This document shows positions 1 to 8,069 of a stretch of 64,000 nucleotides of DNA, piece after piece; the stretch's first letter is position 1; each line of letters starts with the position of its first letter. The stretch comes from Hyphomicrobiales bacterium (GTDB taxonomy: Bacteria; Pseudomonadota; Alphaproteobacteria; Rhizobiales; Xanthobacteraceae). Made by a program: the position numbers and the translations under genes. The stretch lies in the NCBI GenBank assembly GCA_017305535.1, contig JAFKKN010000011.1, positions 62,001-126,000 on the forward strand, read 5' to 3'. The notes beneath the pieces were generated by a model. The model ran no database searches, was not told the origin of the DNA, and was given only the letters and a program-made list of their open reading frames with translations.

Positions 1-824
1 CGCACGATCACAATCACCCTGGTGCACGGGACATCGCCGACCGGCTGATGGCCTCGCACGGCTCGATGCTGTTGTACTGGCATCATTTCGCCCACAACGG
101 CCGGCGCATTGAAGTGGAAACCGACGACGACAGCATCGGCGGACACTTCCTGCACCTGCTTCATGGCGTTGCGCCGAAGGCGTCCCATGTTCGTGCGATG
201 CACACCTCGCTCAATCTCTATGCAGAGCATGAGTTCAACGCATCGACCTTCACCGCACGCTGCATCGCCGGCACCGGTTCGGACATGTATTCGTCGATTG
301 CAGGGGCCATTGGCGCGCTGCGCGGGCCGAAGCATGGCGGCGCCAATGAGGTCGCGTTTGAAATCCAGAAGCGCTACGGCAATCCGGATGAAGCGGAGGG
401 GGATATCCGCCGTCGCGTCGAAGCCAAGGAGGTTGTGATCGGCTTCGGGCACCCGGTTTATACAGTGGCCGACCCACGCAATCGCATCATCAAGGACGTG
501 GCCAAGCGCCTTTCCGCTGAGGTCGGATCGATGAAGATGTACGACATCGCCGACCGCATCGAGACGGTGATGGCGGAAACCAAGAAAATGTTCGCCAACC
601 TCGACTGGTTCAGCGCCGTATCGTATCACTTGATGGGCGTGCCGACCGCGATGTTCACGCCGCTGTTCGTGATCTCGCGGACCTCCGGTTGGGCCGCGCA
701 TGTCATCGAACAACGCCAGGACAACAAGATCATTCGTCCGACCGCGAACTACGTCGGTCCGGAGAACCTGACGTTCGTCCCGATCGGAAAGCGTGCGGCA
801 AAACTGGCGAAACGCGCCGCATAA
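1..824 (+). CDS. prpC: 2-methylcitrate synthase, 3' part (5' end outside the window)
   Basis: The reading frame is open from the first codon of the window, so the gene continues upstream; about 273 C-terminal residues are present. The enzyme condenses propionyl-CoA with oxaloacetate in the cytosolic methylcitrate cycle. Citrate-synthase-fold motifs are visible: the catalytic His in HGGANE, the second His in GFGHPVY, and the active-site Asp in DWFSAVSYH. The sequence around these motifs, the short bacterial C-terminus and the prpB gene 11 bp downstream favour methylcitrate synthase over housekeeping citrate synthase. Propionyl-CoA is a plausible end product of the branched-acid catabolism encoded further on, but that link is inferred. 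Confidence 0.92.
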   Translation, partial: HDHNHPGARDIADRLMASHGSMLLYWHHFAHNGRRIEVETDDDSIGGHFLHLLHGVAPKASHVRAMHTSLNLYAEHEFNASTFTARCIAGTGSDMYSSIAGAIGALRGPKHGGANEVAFEIQKRYGNPDEAEGDIRRRVEAKEVVIGFGHPVYTVADPRNRIIKDVAKRLSAEVGSMKMYDIADRIETVMAETKKMFANLDWFSAVSYHLMGVPTAMFTPLFVISRTSGWAAHVIEQRQDNKIIRPTANYVGPENLTFVPIGKRAAKLAKRAA

Positions 825-835
825 AGGATATCCCG

Positions 836-1756
836 ATGCCTTATCTCGTCGCCTCCGACCTTCCGTCCGCGCCTGCCGGGGAACGTTTCCGCGCTCTGGT
901 GGAGCGGGGCGGGATTTTGCAGCTGCCGGGGAGCCACAACGGCATGGCGGCGCTTCAAGCCAAGGCGGCCGGATTCGAGGGGACTTACCTTTCCGGCGCG
1001 GCGATGACCGCATCGATGGGGTTGCCTGATCTCGGCATTATCACCGTCGATGAGGTCGCCTTCTTCATCCGGCAGGTAGCGCGCGCGAGCGGATTGCCGG
1101 TGCTGGTCGATGGCGACACGGGATACGGCGAGGCGCTCAACGTCATGCATATGGTCCGCACCTTCGAGGATGCAGGGGCGGCGGCGGTGCATATCGAGGA
1201 TCAACTACTGCCGAAGAAATGCGGCCATCTCAACGACAAGAAGCTGGCCGACGCCCACGACATGGCGGCCAAGGTCGCGGCCGCTGCCAAAGCCCGCCGT
1301 CATCTCTATCTGATCGCCCGCACCGATGCCGCCGCCAGCGAAGGTCTCGACGGCGCGGTTGCTCGTGCGAAGCTTTTCATGGAAGCGGGGGCCGATGCGA
1401 TCTTTCCCGAGGCGCTGACCTCAGCGGAGATGTTTCGCGAGTTCGCGCGACGGATGCCAGGTGTGCCGCTTCTAGCAAATATGACGGAGTTTGGCCGTAC
1501 GCCGTTCTTCACCGCTAGTGAATTTGAAGAGATGGGATACCGCATGGTCATCTGGCCGGTGTCGTCCCTCCGGGTGGCAAATAAAGCGCAGGCTGACTTG
1601 TACAAGGCGATCGCGAGCGACGGCGGCACCCACAACATGATCGAACGAATGCAAACTCGCGCCGAACTCTATGCGACGATCGGCCTGCACGATTATGAAG
1701 CGCTCGATGCTTCGATCGTGGAGACCATCATTCCGGAGGCGATGCCGCAATCGTGA
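836..1756 (+). CDS. prpB: 2-methylisocitrate lyase
   Basis: The 306-residue protein cleaves 2-methylisocitrate to pyruvate and succinate, the last step of the methylcitrate cycle. The isocitrate lyase/PEP mutase family signature KKCGH (near residue 125) and the Mg-binding DGDTGYG segment (near residue 91) are present, and the length is typical for PrpB rather than AceA. The start is the ATG followed by PYLVAS, after GGATATCCCG and 11 bp beyond the prpC stop. A longer in-frame reading back into prpC is not credible. It is almost certainly co-transcribed with prpC; no prpD is seen in the window. Confidence 0.93.
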   Translation: MPYLVASDLPSAPAGERFRALVERGGILQLPGSHNGMAALQAKAAGFEGTYLSGAAMTASMGLPDLGIITVDEVAFFIRQVARASGLPVLVDGDTGYGEALNVMHMVRTFEDAGAAAVHIEDQLLPKKCGHLNDKKLADAHDMAAKVAAAAKARRHLYLIARTDAAASEGLDGAVARAKLFMEAGADAIFPEALTSAEMFREFARRMPGVPLLANMTEFGRTPFFTASEFEEMGYRMVIWPVSSLRVANKAQADLYKAIASDGGTHNMIERMQTRAELYATIGLHDYEALDASIVETIIPEAMPQS

Positions 1757-1899
1757 AATGACGAGCTGCCCACTCCCGATGGGCCGGCTTGATCGCATTC
1801 GATCTTGTCGTCCGTCGTGGGCAAGATTCCACGGTGTCTGCTCTGTCATCCGAACTGATGCTGAGTCAGTATACAAAATGTCGAGGTTCTCCGGTTGAA

Positions 1900-2115
1900 A
1901 TTGATCCGGAGCTAAGAGGGAAGCCGGTGCGCTGAGGTTCACACTGGACCAAGCCAAGCCGGCGCTGCCCCCGCAACTGTAAGCGGTAAATTCACGTTGA
2001 GACGGTCACTGAGGCGTGTGCTTTGGGAAGGCCAGATGTGAGTGGTGACCCGCGAGCCAGGAGACCTGCCCCGACAACATAATCGTCCACGGGCGGGGTG
2101 TCCCGGTGGTGCGCC
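1900..2115 (+). ncRNA. Cobalamin riboswitch upstream of metE
   Basis: The segment contains the 5' conserved block GGGAAGCCGGTG (about 1918), the core GCTGCCCCCGCAACTGTAAG (1964-1983) and the B12 box GCGAGCCAGGAGACCTGCC (2052-2070), in the order of adenosylcobalamin riboswitches. A downstream element, CCACGGGCGGGGTGTCCCGG, can fold into a hairpin and is probably the regulatory stem or kissing-loop partner. It lies about 75 bp before metE, whose product is the B12-independent methionine synthase. The expected logic is repression when cobalamin is present. Exact 5' and 3' ends are estimates. Confidence 0.95.
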
Positions 2116-2189
2116 TGGAGTCCTGCGACGTCGGTCGCATGGAACGTCATGTCGCGTCGCCAATCTCGCTTCAGCAAAGAGGTTTCGCG

Positions 2190-4535
2190 ATGTCTGTTAC
2201 GTCCCTTCCTGTTGCCACGCTTGGTACGCCCCGCATCGGGCCGCGCCGCGAACTGAAATTCGCGCTTGAGAGTTTCTGGGCCGGAACCTCGAGCGAGAGG
2301 GCTCTGCTCGAAACGGCGGCGGCGTTGCGCGCGGCCAATTGGGCGCGCCAGAAATCGCTCGGGGTTACGGTGATCCCGTCAAACGATTTCTCGCTCTACG
2401 ATCAAGTGCTCGACACCAGCGTCATGGTCGGCGCTATTCCCGACATTTATGGCTGGAAGAATGGTCCGGTTTCGCTCGCGACCTACTTCGCCATGGCGCG
2501 CGGTGCGCAAGGCGAAGCGCATGACGCGTCATGCGGGCATGCTCATCACGGCGATGGACACGAACACGGCGCTCCGGCGCAGGAGATGACCAAGTGGTTC
2601 GACACCAACTATCACTACATGGTCCCGGAATTTCACAAGGATCAGGTTTTCAAGCTCGCGTCGCGCAAGCCGATCGATGAATATCAAGAAGCCAAAAGCC
2701 TCGGCTATCAGACGCGCCCGGTGCTGGTCGGTCCGGTCACATTCCTCAAGCTCGGCAAGAGTATTGATCCGGCATTTGATCCGATTTTGTTGCTGGATCG
2801 ATTGATCCCGGTCTATGTCGAGGTGTTGCGTGAACTGGCGAAACGCGGTGCCGAATGGGTGCAAATCGATGAACCGTGTCTCGTGCTTGATCTCGATGAT
2901 GCTGCGCGGGCGGCTTTGAGACACACCTATGCGGAGATCGTGGCCAACGTCCCTGATCTTAAGGTGATGCTGGCAACCTACTTTGGCGCACTCGGCGACA
3001 ATCTCGAGACCGCGCTGTCGCTGCCTGTCGCTGGCCTTCATGTCGACCTGAAGCGTGCGCCGGAACAACTCGACGCCGTGCTGGCCAAGGTTCCAGCCGG
3101 TCTCGTGTTGTCGCTGGGTGTGATCGACGGCCGCAATGTCTGGCGCGCGAACCTCGCCCAAATCCTGGAGCGTCTTGAGCCCGTGATTGCCAGGGTGGGC
3201 AAGGATCGGGTGCAGATCGCGCCATCGTGCTCGATGCTGCACGTTCCAATCGATCTCGAACTTGAAGATGCGCTTGATACGGACGTGGAAAGCTGGCTGG
3301 CGTTCTCGGTACAGAAGATCAAGGAGCTGACGACGCTGGCGAGTGCGCTCGCGGGTAATCATGCCGCCGTTGCCACCAGCCTTGCGGACTCCGCAAAGGC
3401 GGCGAACCTGAGGAAAACATCGCCGAAGATTCACAGCCGGGCGGTGGCTCAGCGCGTCGAGGCAATCGACGATGGCATGCGTCGCCGTGCCAGCGCGTTT
3501 GTCAAGCGTGCCGAGGTGCAGCGATCGCAGTTCAGGTTGCCCCGGTTTCCGACCACGACGATCGGCTCGTTTCCCCAGACCGCGGAAGTGCGCAGTGCGC
3601 GTGCCGCTCATGCGCGCGGTGCGATGAGCTATGTGCAGTATGAGCAGTTCCTGAAGGACGAGACTGCGCGCACGGTGCGCTGGCAGGAAGAGATCGGGCT
3701 CGACGTGCTCGTGCACGGCGAGTTCGAGCGCAACGACATGGTGCAGTATTTCGGCGAACAACTGTCGGGCTTCACCTTCACCAAGCACGGCTGGGTGCAG
3801 TCCTACGGCTCGCGTTATGTTCGCCCGCCGATCCTGTTCGGTGATGTCGCGCGGCCCGAGCCCATGACGGTCGGATGGTGGCGTTATGCGCAATCGCTCA
3901 CGACGAAGCCGATGAAGGCCATGCTCACCGGTCCGGTCACGATCCTGAATTGGTCGTTCGTACGTGACGACGTTCCGCGCAGCGAGGCCTGCCGCCAGAT
4001 CGCGCTGGCGATCCGCGACGAGGTGATCGATCTTGAGAAGGCCGGCGCGAGGATGATCCAGATCGACGAGGCTGCGCTCCGCGAAGGCCTGCCGTTGCGT
4101 CGGTCCGAGTGGGAAACCTATCTTGACTGGGCTGTCGAGAGTTTTCGCCTCTGCTCATCCGGCGTTGTCGATGCGACACAGATCCATACCCATATGTGTT
4201 ACTCGGAGTTCAATGACATTATCGATGCCATCGCCGCGATGGATGCCGATGTCATTTCGATCGAGACGTCGCGCTCGAAGATGGAGCTGCTCGACGCCTT
4301 CAAGAGCTACAGGTATCCGAATGAGATTGGTCCCGGTGTCTATGACATCCACTCGCCGCGCGTTCCGGCGCCCGAAGAGATGACGCAACTGCTGAGCCTG
4401 GCCCGACAGCGCTTGTCGGACGCGCAGCTCTGGATCAATCCGGATTGTGGCCTGAAAACCCGCAAGTGGGACGAGGTGCGGCCCGCGCTCGTGAACATGG
4501 TCGCCGCGGCGAGGGAGTTGCGTTCAGGCCAATAG
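2190..4535 (+). CDS. metE: Cobalamin-independent methionine synthase
   Basis: The 781-residue protein transfers the methyl group from 5-methyltetrahydropteroyl-triglutamate to homocysteine. Both MetE halves are present. The catalytic zinc ligands are seen in THMCYSEF (His and Cys), SIETSRSK (Glu) and NPDCGLK (Cys). The start is the ATG before SVTSLPV, with an AAGAGG ribosome site; the longer reading would extend into the riboswitch. The length exceeds the roughly 750-760 residues usual for enteric MetE, partly because of a His-rich loop at residues 111-127, just before the conserved EMTKWFDTNYHY. Expression is predicted to be shut off by the upstream riboswitch. A perfect hairpin follows the stop. 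Confidence 0.96.
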   Translation: MSVTSLPVATLGTPRIGPRRELKFALESFWAGTSSERALLETAAALRAANWARQKSLGVTVIPSNDFSLYDQVLDTSVMVGAIPDIYGWKNGPVSLATYFAMARGAQGEAHDASCGHAHHGDGHEHGAPAQEMTKWFDTNYHYMVPEFHKDQVFKLASRKPIDEYQEAKSLGYQTRPVLVGPVTFLKLGKSIDPAFDPILLLDRLIPVYVEVLRELAKRGAEWVQIDEPCLVLDLDDAARAALRHTYAEIVANVPDLKVMLATYFGALGDNLETALSLPVAGLHVDLKRAPEQLDAVLAKVPAGLVLSLGVIDGRNVWRANLAQILERLEPVIARVGKDRVQIAPSCSMLHVPIDLELEDALDTDVESWLAFSVQKIKELTTLASALAGNHAAVATSLADSAKAANLRKTSPKIHSRAVAQRVEAIDDGMRRRASAFVKRAEVQRSQFRLPRFPTTTIGSFPQTAEVRSARAAHARGAMSYVQYEQFLKDETARTVRWQEEIGLDVLVHGEFERNDMVQYFGEQLSGFTFTKHGWVQSYGSRYVRPPILFGDVARPEPMTVGWWRYAQSLTTKPMKAMLTGPVTILNWSFVRDDVPRSEACRQIALAIRDEVIDLEKAGARMIQIDEAALREGLPLRRSEWETYLDWAVESFRLCSSGVVDATQIHTHMCYSEFNDIIDAIAAMDADVISIETSRSKMELLDAFKSYRYPNEIGPGVYDIHSPRVPAPEEMTQLLSLARQRLSDAQLWINPDCGLKTRKWDEVRPALVNMVAAARELRSGQ

Positions 4536-4587
4536 CCAACGAACGCCACCGGCCTCAACCATTGTGTCGTCCAGCCGGATTGTAAAT

Positions 4588-4624
4588 GAGGGCGAGCTTT
4601 CTTGTTGATGGAAAGCTCGCCCTC
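4588..4624 (+). terminator. Hairpin terminator after metE
   Basis: A perfect 14-bp inverted repeat (4588-4601 with 4611-4624) encloses a 9-nt loop, 53 bp after the metE stop. No clear T-tract follows, so it may act as a 3' stability hairpin as well as a terminator. Confidence 0.6.
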
Positions 4625-4798
4625 CACAGTGAATCCCGGATGATGCATCCGGCATTTGGCAAGGGAATCATCGAGTTAAGAAAAGCCGACCCGTGACACG
4701 AAAGCTGATCCCTTTTTGAGCCTTCGCTGCGGGAATCCCGGAGGGTTGGTCTATCGGCTGCGGATAGGCCTCGGGCGAAAGCCCACAACATGCGTCCA

Positions 4799-4815
4799 TG
4801 TTGGTTTCGAGGACA
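4799..4815 (+). promoter_or_regulatory. Putative EBP enhancer site upstream of the binding-protein gene
   Basis: TGTTGGTTTCGAGGACA fits the motif TGT-N8-A-N-N-ACA found near the other sigma-54 promoters here. It lies about 75-90 bp upstream of the -24 element at 4888. A weaker, overlapping-phase copy, TGTCCTCCGCGAGATCA, is at 4819-4835. Its binding by the regulator encoded at 6199-7851 is inferred. Confidence 0.55.
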
Positions 4816-4887
4816 AAGTGTCCTCCGCGAGATCAACCAGACGTCGAATGGAGACTGAATCGACCCGAAATCGGTCGCAAACGGCGT

Positions 4888-4903
4888 TGGCATTCAAGTT
4901 GCT
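4888..4903 (+). promoter_or_regulatory. Sigma-54 promoter for the solute-binding protein gene
   Basis: TGGCATT-CAAG-TTGCT matches the -24/-12 consensus with exact GG-N10-GC spacing. The predicted transcript start is near 4913, 24 bp before the start codon at 4937. This excludes an upstream in-frame start at 4904 because it would lie before the transcript. Confidence 0.8.
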
Positions 4904-4936
4904 ATGCAGCCTCCAGTGCAAATGAGGGAGGCACGC

Positions 4937-6154
4937 ATGCCAAGACATCTCACCGCCGTACTCGCCATCGCAGCCCTGCTCGGTTCGGCTGCCACTGTTC
5001 ACGCCCAAGTATCCGACGATGTTGTCAAGATTGGCGTCCTCGACGACATGTCAGGGCCTTATGCCGACATCCAGGGGCCAGGGGACGTTGTCGCGACCAA
5101 GATGGCCGTTGAAGATTTTGGCGGGAAGGTCAACGGCAAGCCCATCGAGGTCGTTTCTGCTGACGTCCAGTTGAAGGCCGATGTCGGCGGCGCCATCGCG
5201 CGTCGCTGGTACGATACCGAGAAGGTGGATGCGATCTTTGGTCTCGGAACATCGGCCGTCGCTCTCGCCGTCCAGGCCATCGCGCAAGAGAAGAACAAGG
5301 TTTCGATCGCGACGTCGGTAGGATCGACGGCGTTGACGGGGAAGTCCTGTTCTCCCAACGGAATTCATTGGGTGTACGACACCTACGCCCTCGCCAAAGG
5401 GACCGCGACCGCGATGATGAAGCAGGGCGGCGCGGATAGCTGGTTCTTCGTGACGGCGGACTACGCTTTCGGTCATTCGCTGGAGCAGGACACCGCGAAT
5501 ATTGTCAAACGAAACGGCGGCAAGGTCTTCGGCAGCGTCCGGGCTCCGGTCAACAGCGCTGACTTCTCGTCCTTCATGCTACAGGCCCAATCGTCGAAAG
5601 CTCAAGTCATCGGGCTTGCCGTCGCGGGTGCCGATACCATCAACTCGATCAAGACGGCCGCCGATTTCGGTTTGATCGCCGGTGGTCAGAAGATGGCTGG
5701 GCTGCTGGTCCTGATCACCGACATTCATGCCCTCGGCTTGAAAACGGCGCAGGGCTTGATGTTCACCGAAGCCTATTACTGGGACCAGAACGATGAAACC
5801 CGCGCCTTTGCCAAGCGGTTCGCTGAACGCCATGGCGGAAAGCCGCCGACGATGTTCCAGGCCGGGATCTATAGCGCCGTCACGCATTACCTGAAGGCCA
5901 TCAAGGCAGCCGGCTCCGATGAAGCCAAAACTGTCATCGCGGAGATGAAGAAGATTCCGGTCAACGACTTCATGACCAAGAACGGCAGCATCCGGGACGA
6001 CGGACGAATGATGCGGGACATGTACCTGCTTCAGGCCAAGAAGCCTTCGGAATCGAAGGGAGAATGGGATCTGATGAAGGTGGTCGCGACCATTCCTGCC
6101 GAGGATGCGTTCCGGCCGCTCTCTGAAAGCGAGTGCCCGCTGATCAAGAAGTAG
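4937..6154 (+). CDS. ABC transporter periplasmic substrate-binding protein, LivJ/Peripla_BP_6 type (orphan 1)
   Basis: The 405-residue protein starts with a Sec signal peptide (hydrophobic core LTAVLAIAALLGSAATVHA, cleavage after AHA/AQ near residue 24) followed by VVKIGVLDDMSGPYADIQG, the N-terminal strand of family-1 binding proteins for branched-chain amino acids, amides and aromatic acids. GGGAGG precedes the chosen ATG. It stands alone, with no permease or ATPase beside it, and is convergent with the sigma-54 activator gene. Its own sigma-54 promoter and enhancer site put it under the same control as the catabolic operon at 8070. It probably delivers the pathway substrate to a LivHMGF-type permease, possibly the one at 34-37 kb. 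Confidence 0.85.
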   Translation: MPRHLTAVLAIAALLGSAATVHAQVSDDVVKIGVLDDMSGPYADIQGPGDVVATKMAVEDFGGKVNGKPIEVVSADVQLKADVGGAIARRWYDTEKVDAIFGLGTSAVALAVQAIAQEKNKVSIATSVGSTALTGKSCSPNGIHWVYDTYALAKGTATAMMKQGGADSWFFVTADYAFGHSLEQDTANIVKRNGGKVFGSVRAPVNSADFSSFMLQAQSSKAQVIGLAVAGADTINSIKTAADFGLIAGGQKMAGLLVLITDIHALGLKTAQGLMFTEAYYWDQNDETRAFAKRFAERHGGKPPTMFQAGIYSAVTHYLKAIKAAGSDEAKTVIAEMKKIPVNDFMTKNGSIRDDGRMMRDMYLLQAKKPSESKGEWDLMKVVATIPAEDAFRPLSESECPLIKK

Positions 6155-6161
6155 AGGCGGG

Positions 6162-6200
6162 GATCGCGGCGGAAGATCGAGGGGGTCTTCCGCCGCGATC
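6162..6200. terminator. Bidirectional hairpin between convergent genes
   Basis: A perfect 15-bp stem (6162-6176 with 6186-6200) with a 9-nt loop sits between the binding-protein stop and the stop of the activator gene. The right arm overlaps the activator stop codon. It probably terminates both transcripts. Confidence 0.65.
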
Positions 6201-7851
6201 AAGTTTGTTCGGCGCTCTCGATCGCGGCCAGTTTCTTGTAGAGGAACGAGCGCGAGATGCCGAGGCTTGCGGCGGCCTTCTTCTTGTTGCCGCCGCAGGC
6301 TGCGATGGCTTCCTTGATCTGTTCGTTCTGAACGTCGGAGATGACTTTCTTTAAGCCGCGCGAACTGCTTGCCGGAGCTTCATTGACCGGCGGCCCGAGT
6401 GGTTTCTGAATCCGTCTCGGCGTTTCCGACAGATCCTGAACGCCAATCATTATCCCGTCTGAAAATACGAATGCGCGTTCGATCTCGTGTTGCAGTTGCC
6501 GGATGTTGCCGGGCCATGCGCGCTCGGTGAGCTCAGTTAACGCGTCGCTGCTGATCCGAGGCGTCGGTCGGGCGTGCCGGTAGGCAATTTCCTGAAGAAA
6601 TTTGTCGACCAGCAGCGGGATATCGTCAATCCGTTCGCGGAGCGGAGGAACCTCGATGACGATCGGCGAGAGGCGATAGAACAGATCGAGACGAAAGCCA
6701 CCGCTCTCCACCATCAACTGCAAATCCTTGTTGGTGGCGGACACCAGACGAAAATCGACCGGCCGGGAACGATCGCCGCCGATCCGCTCGATGATCTTGT
6801 CCTGCACCACGCGCAACAGCTTGGCCTGAACGTCGAGCGGCATGTCGCCGATCTCGTCGAGGAAGATCGTGCCGCCTTCGGCCTGTTCGAACTTGCCCTT
6901 CCGCCCTTTCTTGTCGGCGCCGGTGAAGGCGCCGGGCTCATAGCCGAACAGTTCCGATTCCACGAGGTTGGGTGGGAGCGCTGCCGCGTTGACATTGATC
7001 ATCGGCCGATCGCGGCGCGGGCTGAGTTGATGTAGCGCGTGCGCGACCAGTTCCTTGCCCGTGCCGCTCTCGCCACGGATCAAAACCGGGATCTCGAGCG
7101 GAGCAACCTTGACGATCTGCGCGCGGAGCCGCTGGACGGCGGGGCTTTGTCCGATGATCTGTTCGAGCCCGTAGTCGCGCGCGCGAAGCGTGGCTGTCTC
7201 GCGCTTGTAGAACTCCAGTTCGCCTTCAAGCGCCTTGATGCGTTGGCTTAGCGATTCGAGCTGTTGCGGCCCCTTGAACATCACGCGCCCGATGGCTCCG
7301 AGCACATGCCCGTTACGCTTGATCGGCACCCGGGAGACAACACGTTCGGCGCCCTGCATTCGCTGAATCGCACCGACCTCGGCTTTCCCGGTCGCGACAA
7401 CTTCGTGAAGACGGGTGTTCTCGATGACTTGTTCGACCGGCCGGCCGTTTCCCTCGCCTAGTTTGAGGCCGAAGAACGCCTCGTGGATCGGCGAGATGTA
7501 GACGAGACGCGCTTCGTCATCCACGATCGTCATGGCGTCGAAGGGGTCCGTCAGCAGATACTGGATGATGTCCCATGCGAAGCTGACGCTTCCGATGAAA
7601 TGTAGCAAGGCGTCCCCGGGTGCGCGGCTGATAACCAGCAGTTCTCCCGATTCCGTCGCCGCCAGCAAAATTGCGTAAGCGTGACGGTCCAGATTGAGTG
7701 TCGTCAGGCGAACTTCCCGAAGTTCGCCCATCCATACCCGGTCGGTGGTCAGCGCCCTGATCCGGGGATCAGAGCCAAGGCCGGTCGAGAAAACGGCCTG
7801 TCCTTCGCTGTTAAGGAAAGCCACTCCGGCAATCTGGATTTCGTTCAGCAT
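6199..7851 (-). CDS. Sigma-54-dependent transcriptional activator (PAS-AAA-Fis), EBP1
   Basis: The 550-residue protein has a PAS-like sensor region (about residues 95-195; IVDDEARLVYISP is typical), a coiled linker, an AAA+ domain with Walker A GESGTGKE (about 260-267), the sigma-54 contact loop GAFTGA (about 307-312) and Walker B FLDEIGD, and a C-terminal Fis helix-turn-helix ending GISRSFLYKKL. It lacks a receiver domain, so it probably senses a ligand directly. A GTG 15 bp upstream could also start translation, but it overlaps an enhancer motif, and the paralogue at 18072-19712 aligns best with the ATG used here. It is divergent from the acyl-CoA ligase operon and convergent with the binding-protein gene, both carrying sigma-54 promoters. 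Confidence 0.93.
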   Translation of the reverse strand: MLNEIQIAGVAFLNSEGQAVFSTGLGSDPRIRALTTDRVWMGELREVRLTTLNLDRHAYAILLAATESGELLVISRAPGDALLHFIGSVSFAWDIIQYLLTDPFDAMTIVDDEARLVYISPIHEAFFGLKLGEGNGRPVEQVIENTRLHEVVATGKAEVGAIQRMQGAERVVSRVPIKRNGHVLGAIGRVMFKGPQQLESLSQRIKALEGELEFYKRETATLRARDYGLEQIIGQSPAVQRLRAQIVKVAPLEIPVLIRGESGTGKELVAHALHQLSPRRDRPMINVNAAALPPNLVESELFGYEPGAFTGADKKGRKGKFEQAEGGTIFLDEIGDMPLDVQAKLLRVVQDKIIERIGGDRSRPVDFRLVSATNKDLQLMVESGGFRLDLFYRLSPIVIEVPPLRERIDDIPLLVDKFLQEIAYRHARPTPRISSDALTELTERAWPGNIRQLQHEIERAFVFSDGIMIGVQDLSETPRRIQKPLGPPVNEAPASSSRGLKKVISDVQNEQIKEAIAACGGNKKKAAASLGISRSFLYKKLAAIESAEQT

Positions 7852-7859
7852 TTTTCTTG

Positions 7860-7876
7860 TGTCCACGTTGAGGACA
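7860..7876 (+). promoter_or_regulatory. Putative EBP enhancer site at the EBP1 start
   Basis: TGTCCACGTTGAGGACA is a near-perfect palindrome (TGTCC-N7-GGACA) and fits TGT-N8-A-N-N-ACA. It lies nine bp upstream of the EBP1 ATG, so occupation could also repress EBP1 transcription. Its centre is 33 bp from the next site. Confidence 0.6.
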
Positions 7877-7892
7877 CTTCAACATGACCTTG

Positions 7893-7909
7893 TGTTGGAT
7901 GCAAGGACA
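7893..7909 (+). promoter_or_regulatory. Putative second EBP enhancer site in the divergent region
   Basis: TGTTGGATGCAAGGACA fits the same motif, centred 33 bp (about three helical turns) from the site at 7860 and about 95 bp upstream of the -24 element at 8004. The pairing and distance are usual for sigma-54 enhancer sites. Confidence 0.6.
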
Positions 7910-8003
7910 TCAATCGTTGCCAAAATACACTTCACGCCAGCGCATGTGTTTTGATGTCGCATGAAACCTCGCGATTTGTGCCGGGGAGCATGACGACGGC
8001 GGC

Positions 8004-8019
8004 TGGCACGCAAGTTGCG
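8004..8019 (+). promoter_or_regulatory. Sigma-54 promoter for the acyl-CoA ligase operon
   Basis: TGGCACG-CAAG-TTGCG matches the -24/-12 consensus essentially perfectly. The predicted transcript start is near 8029, about 40 bp before the first ATG of the operon at 8070. Confidence 0.88.
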
Positions 8020-8069
8020 TATTCCGGATCCAAGCATCGCGGTGCGATGCGATACCTGACGAGATCGAC

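Noticed and set aside
2529-3893. Long 454-codon minus-strand open frame opposite metE
   Set aside because: It is a shadow of the metE codon pattern in high-GC DNA; metE on the other strand has all catalytic residues.
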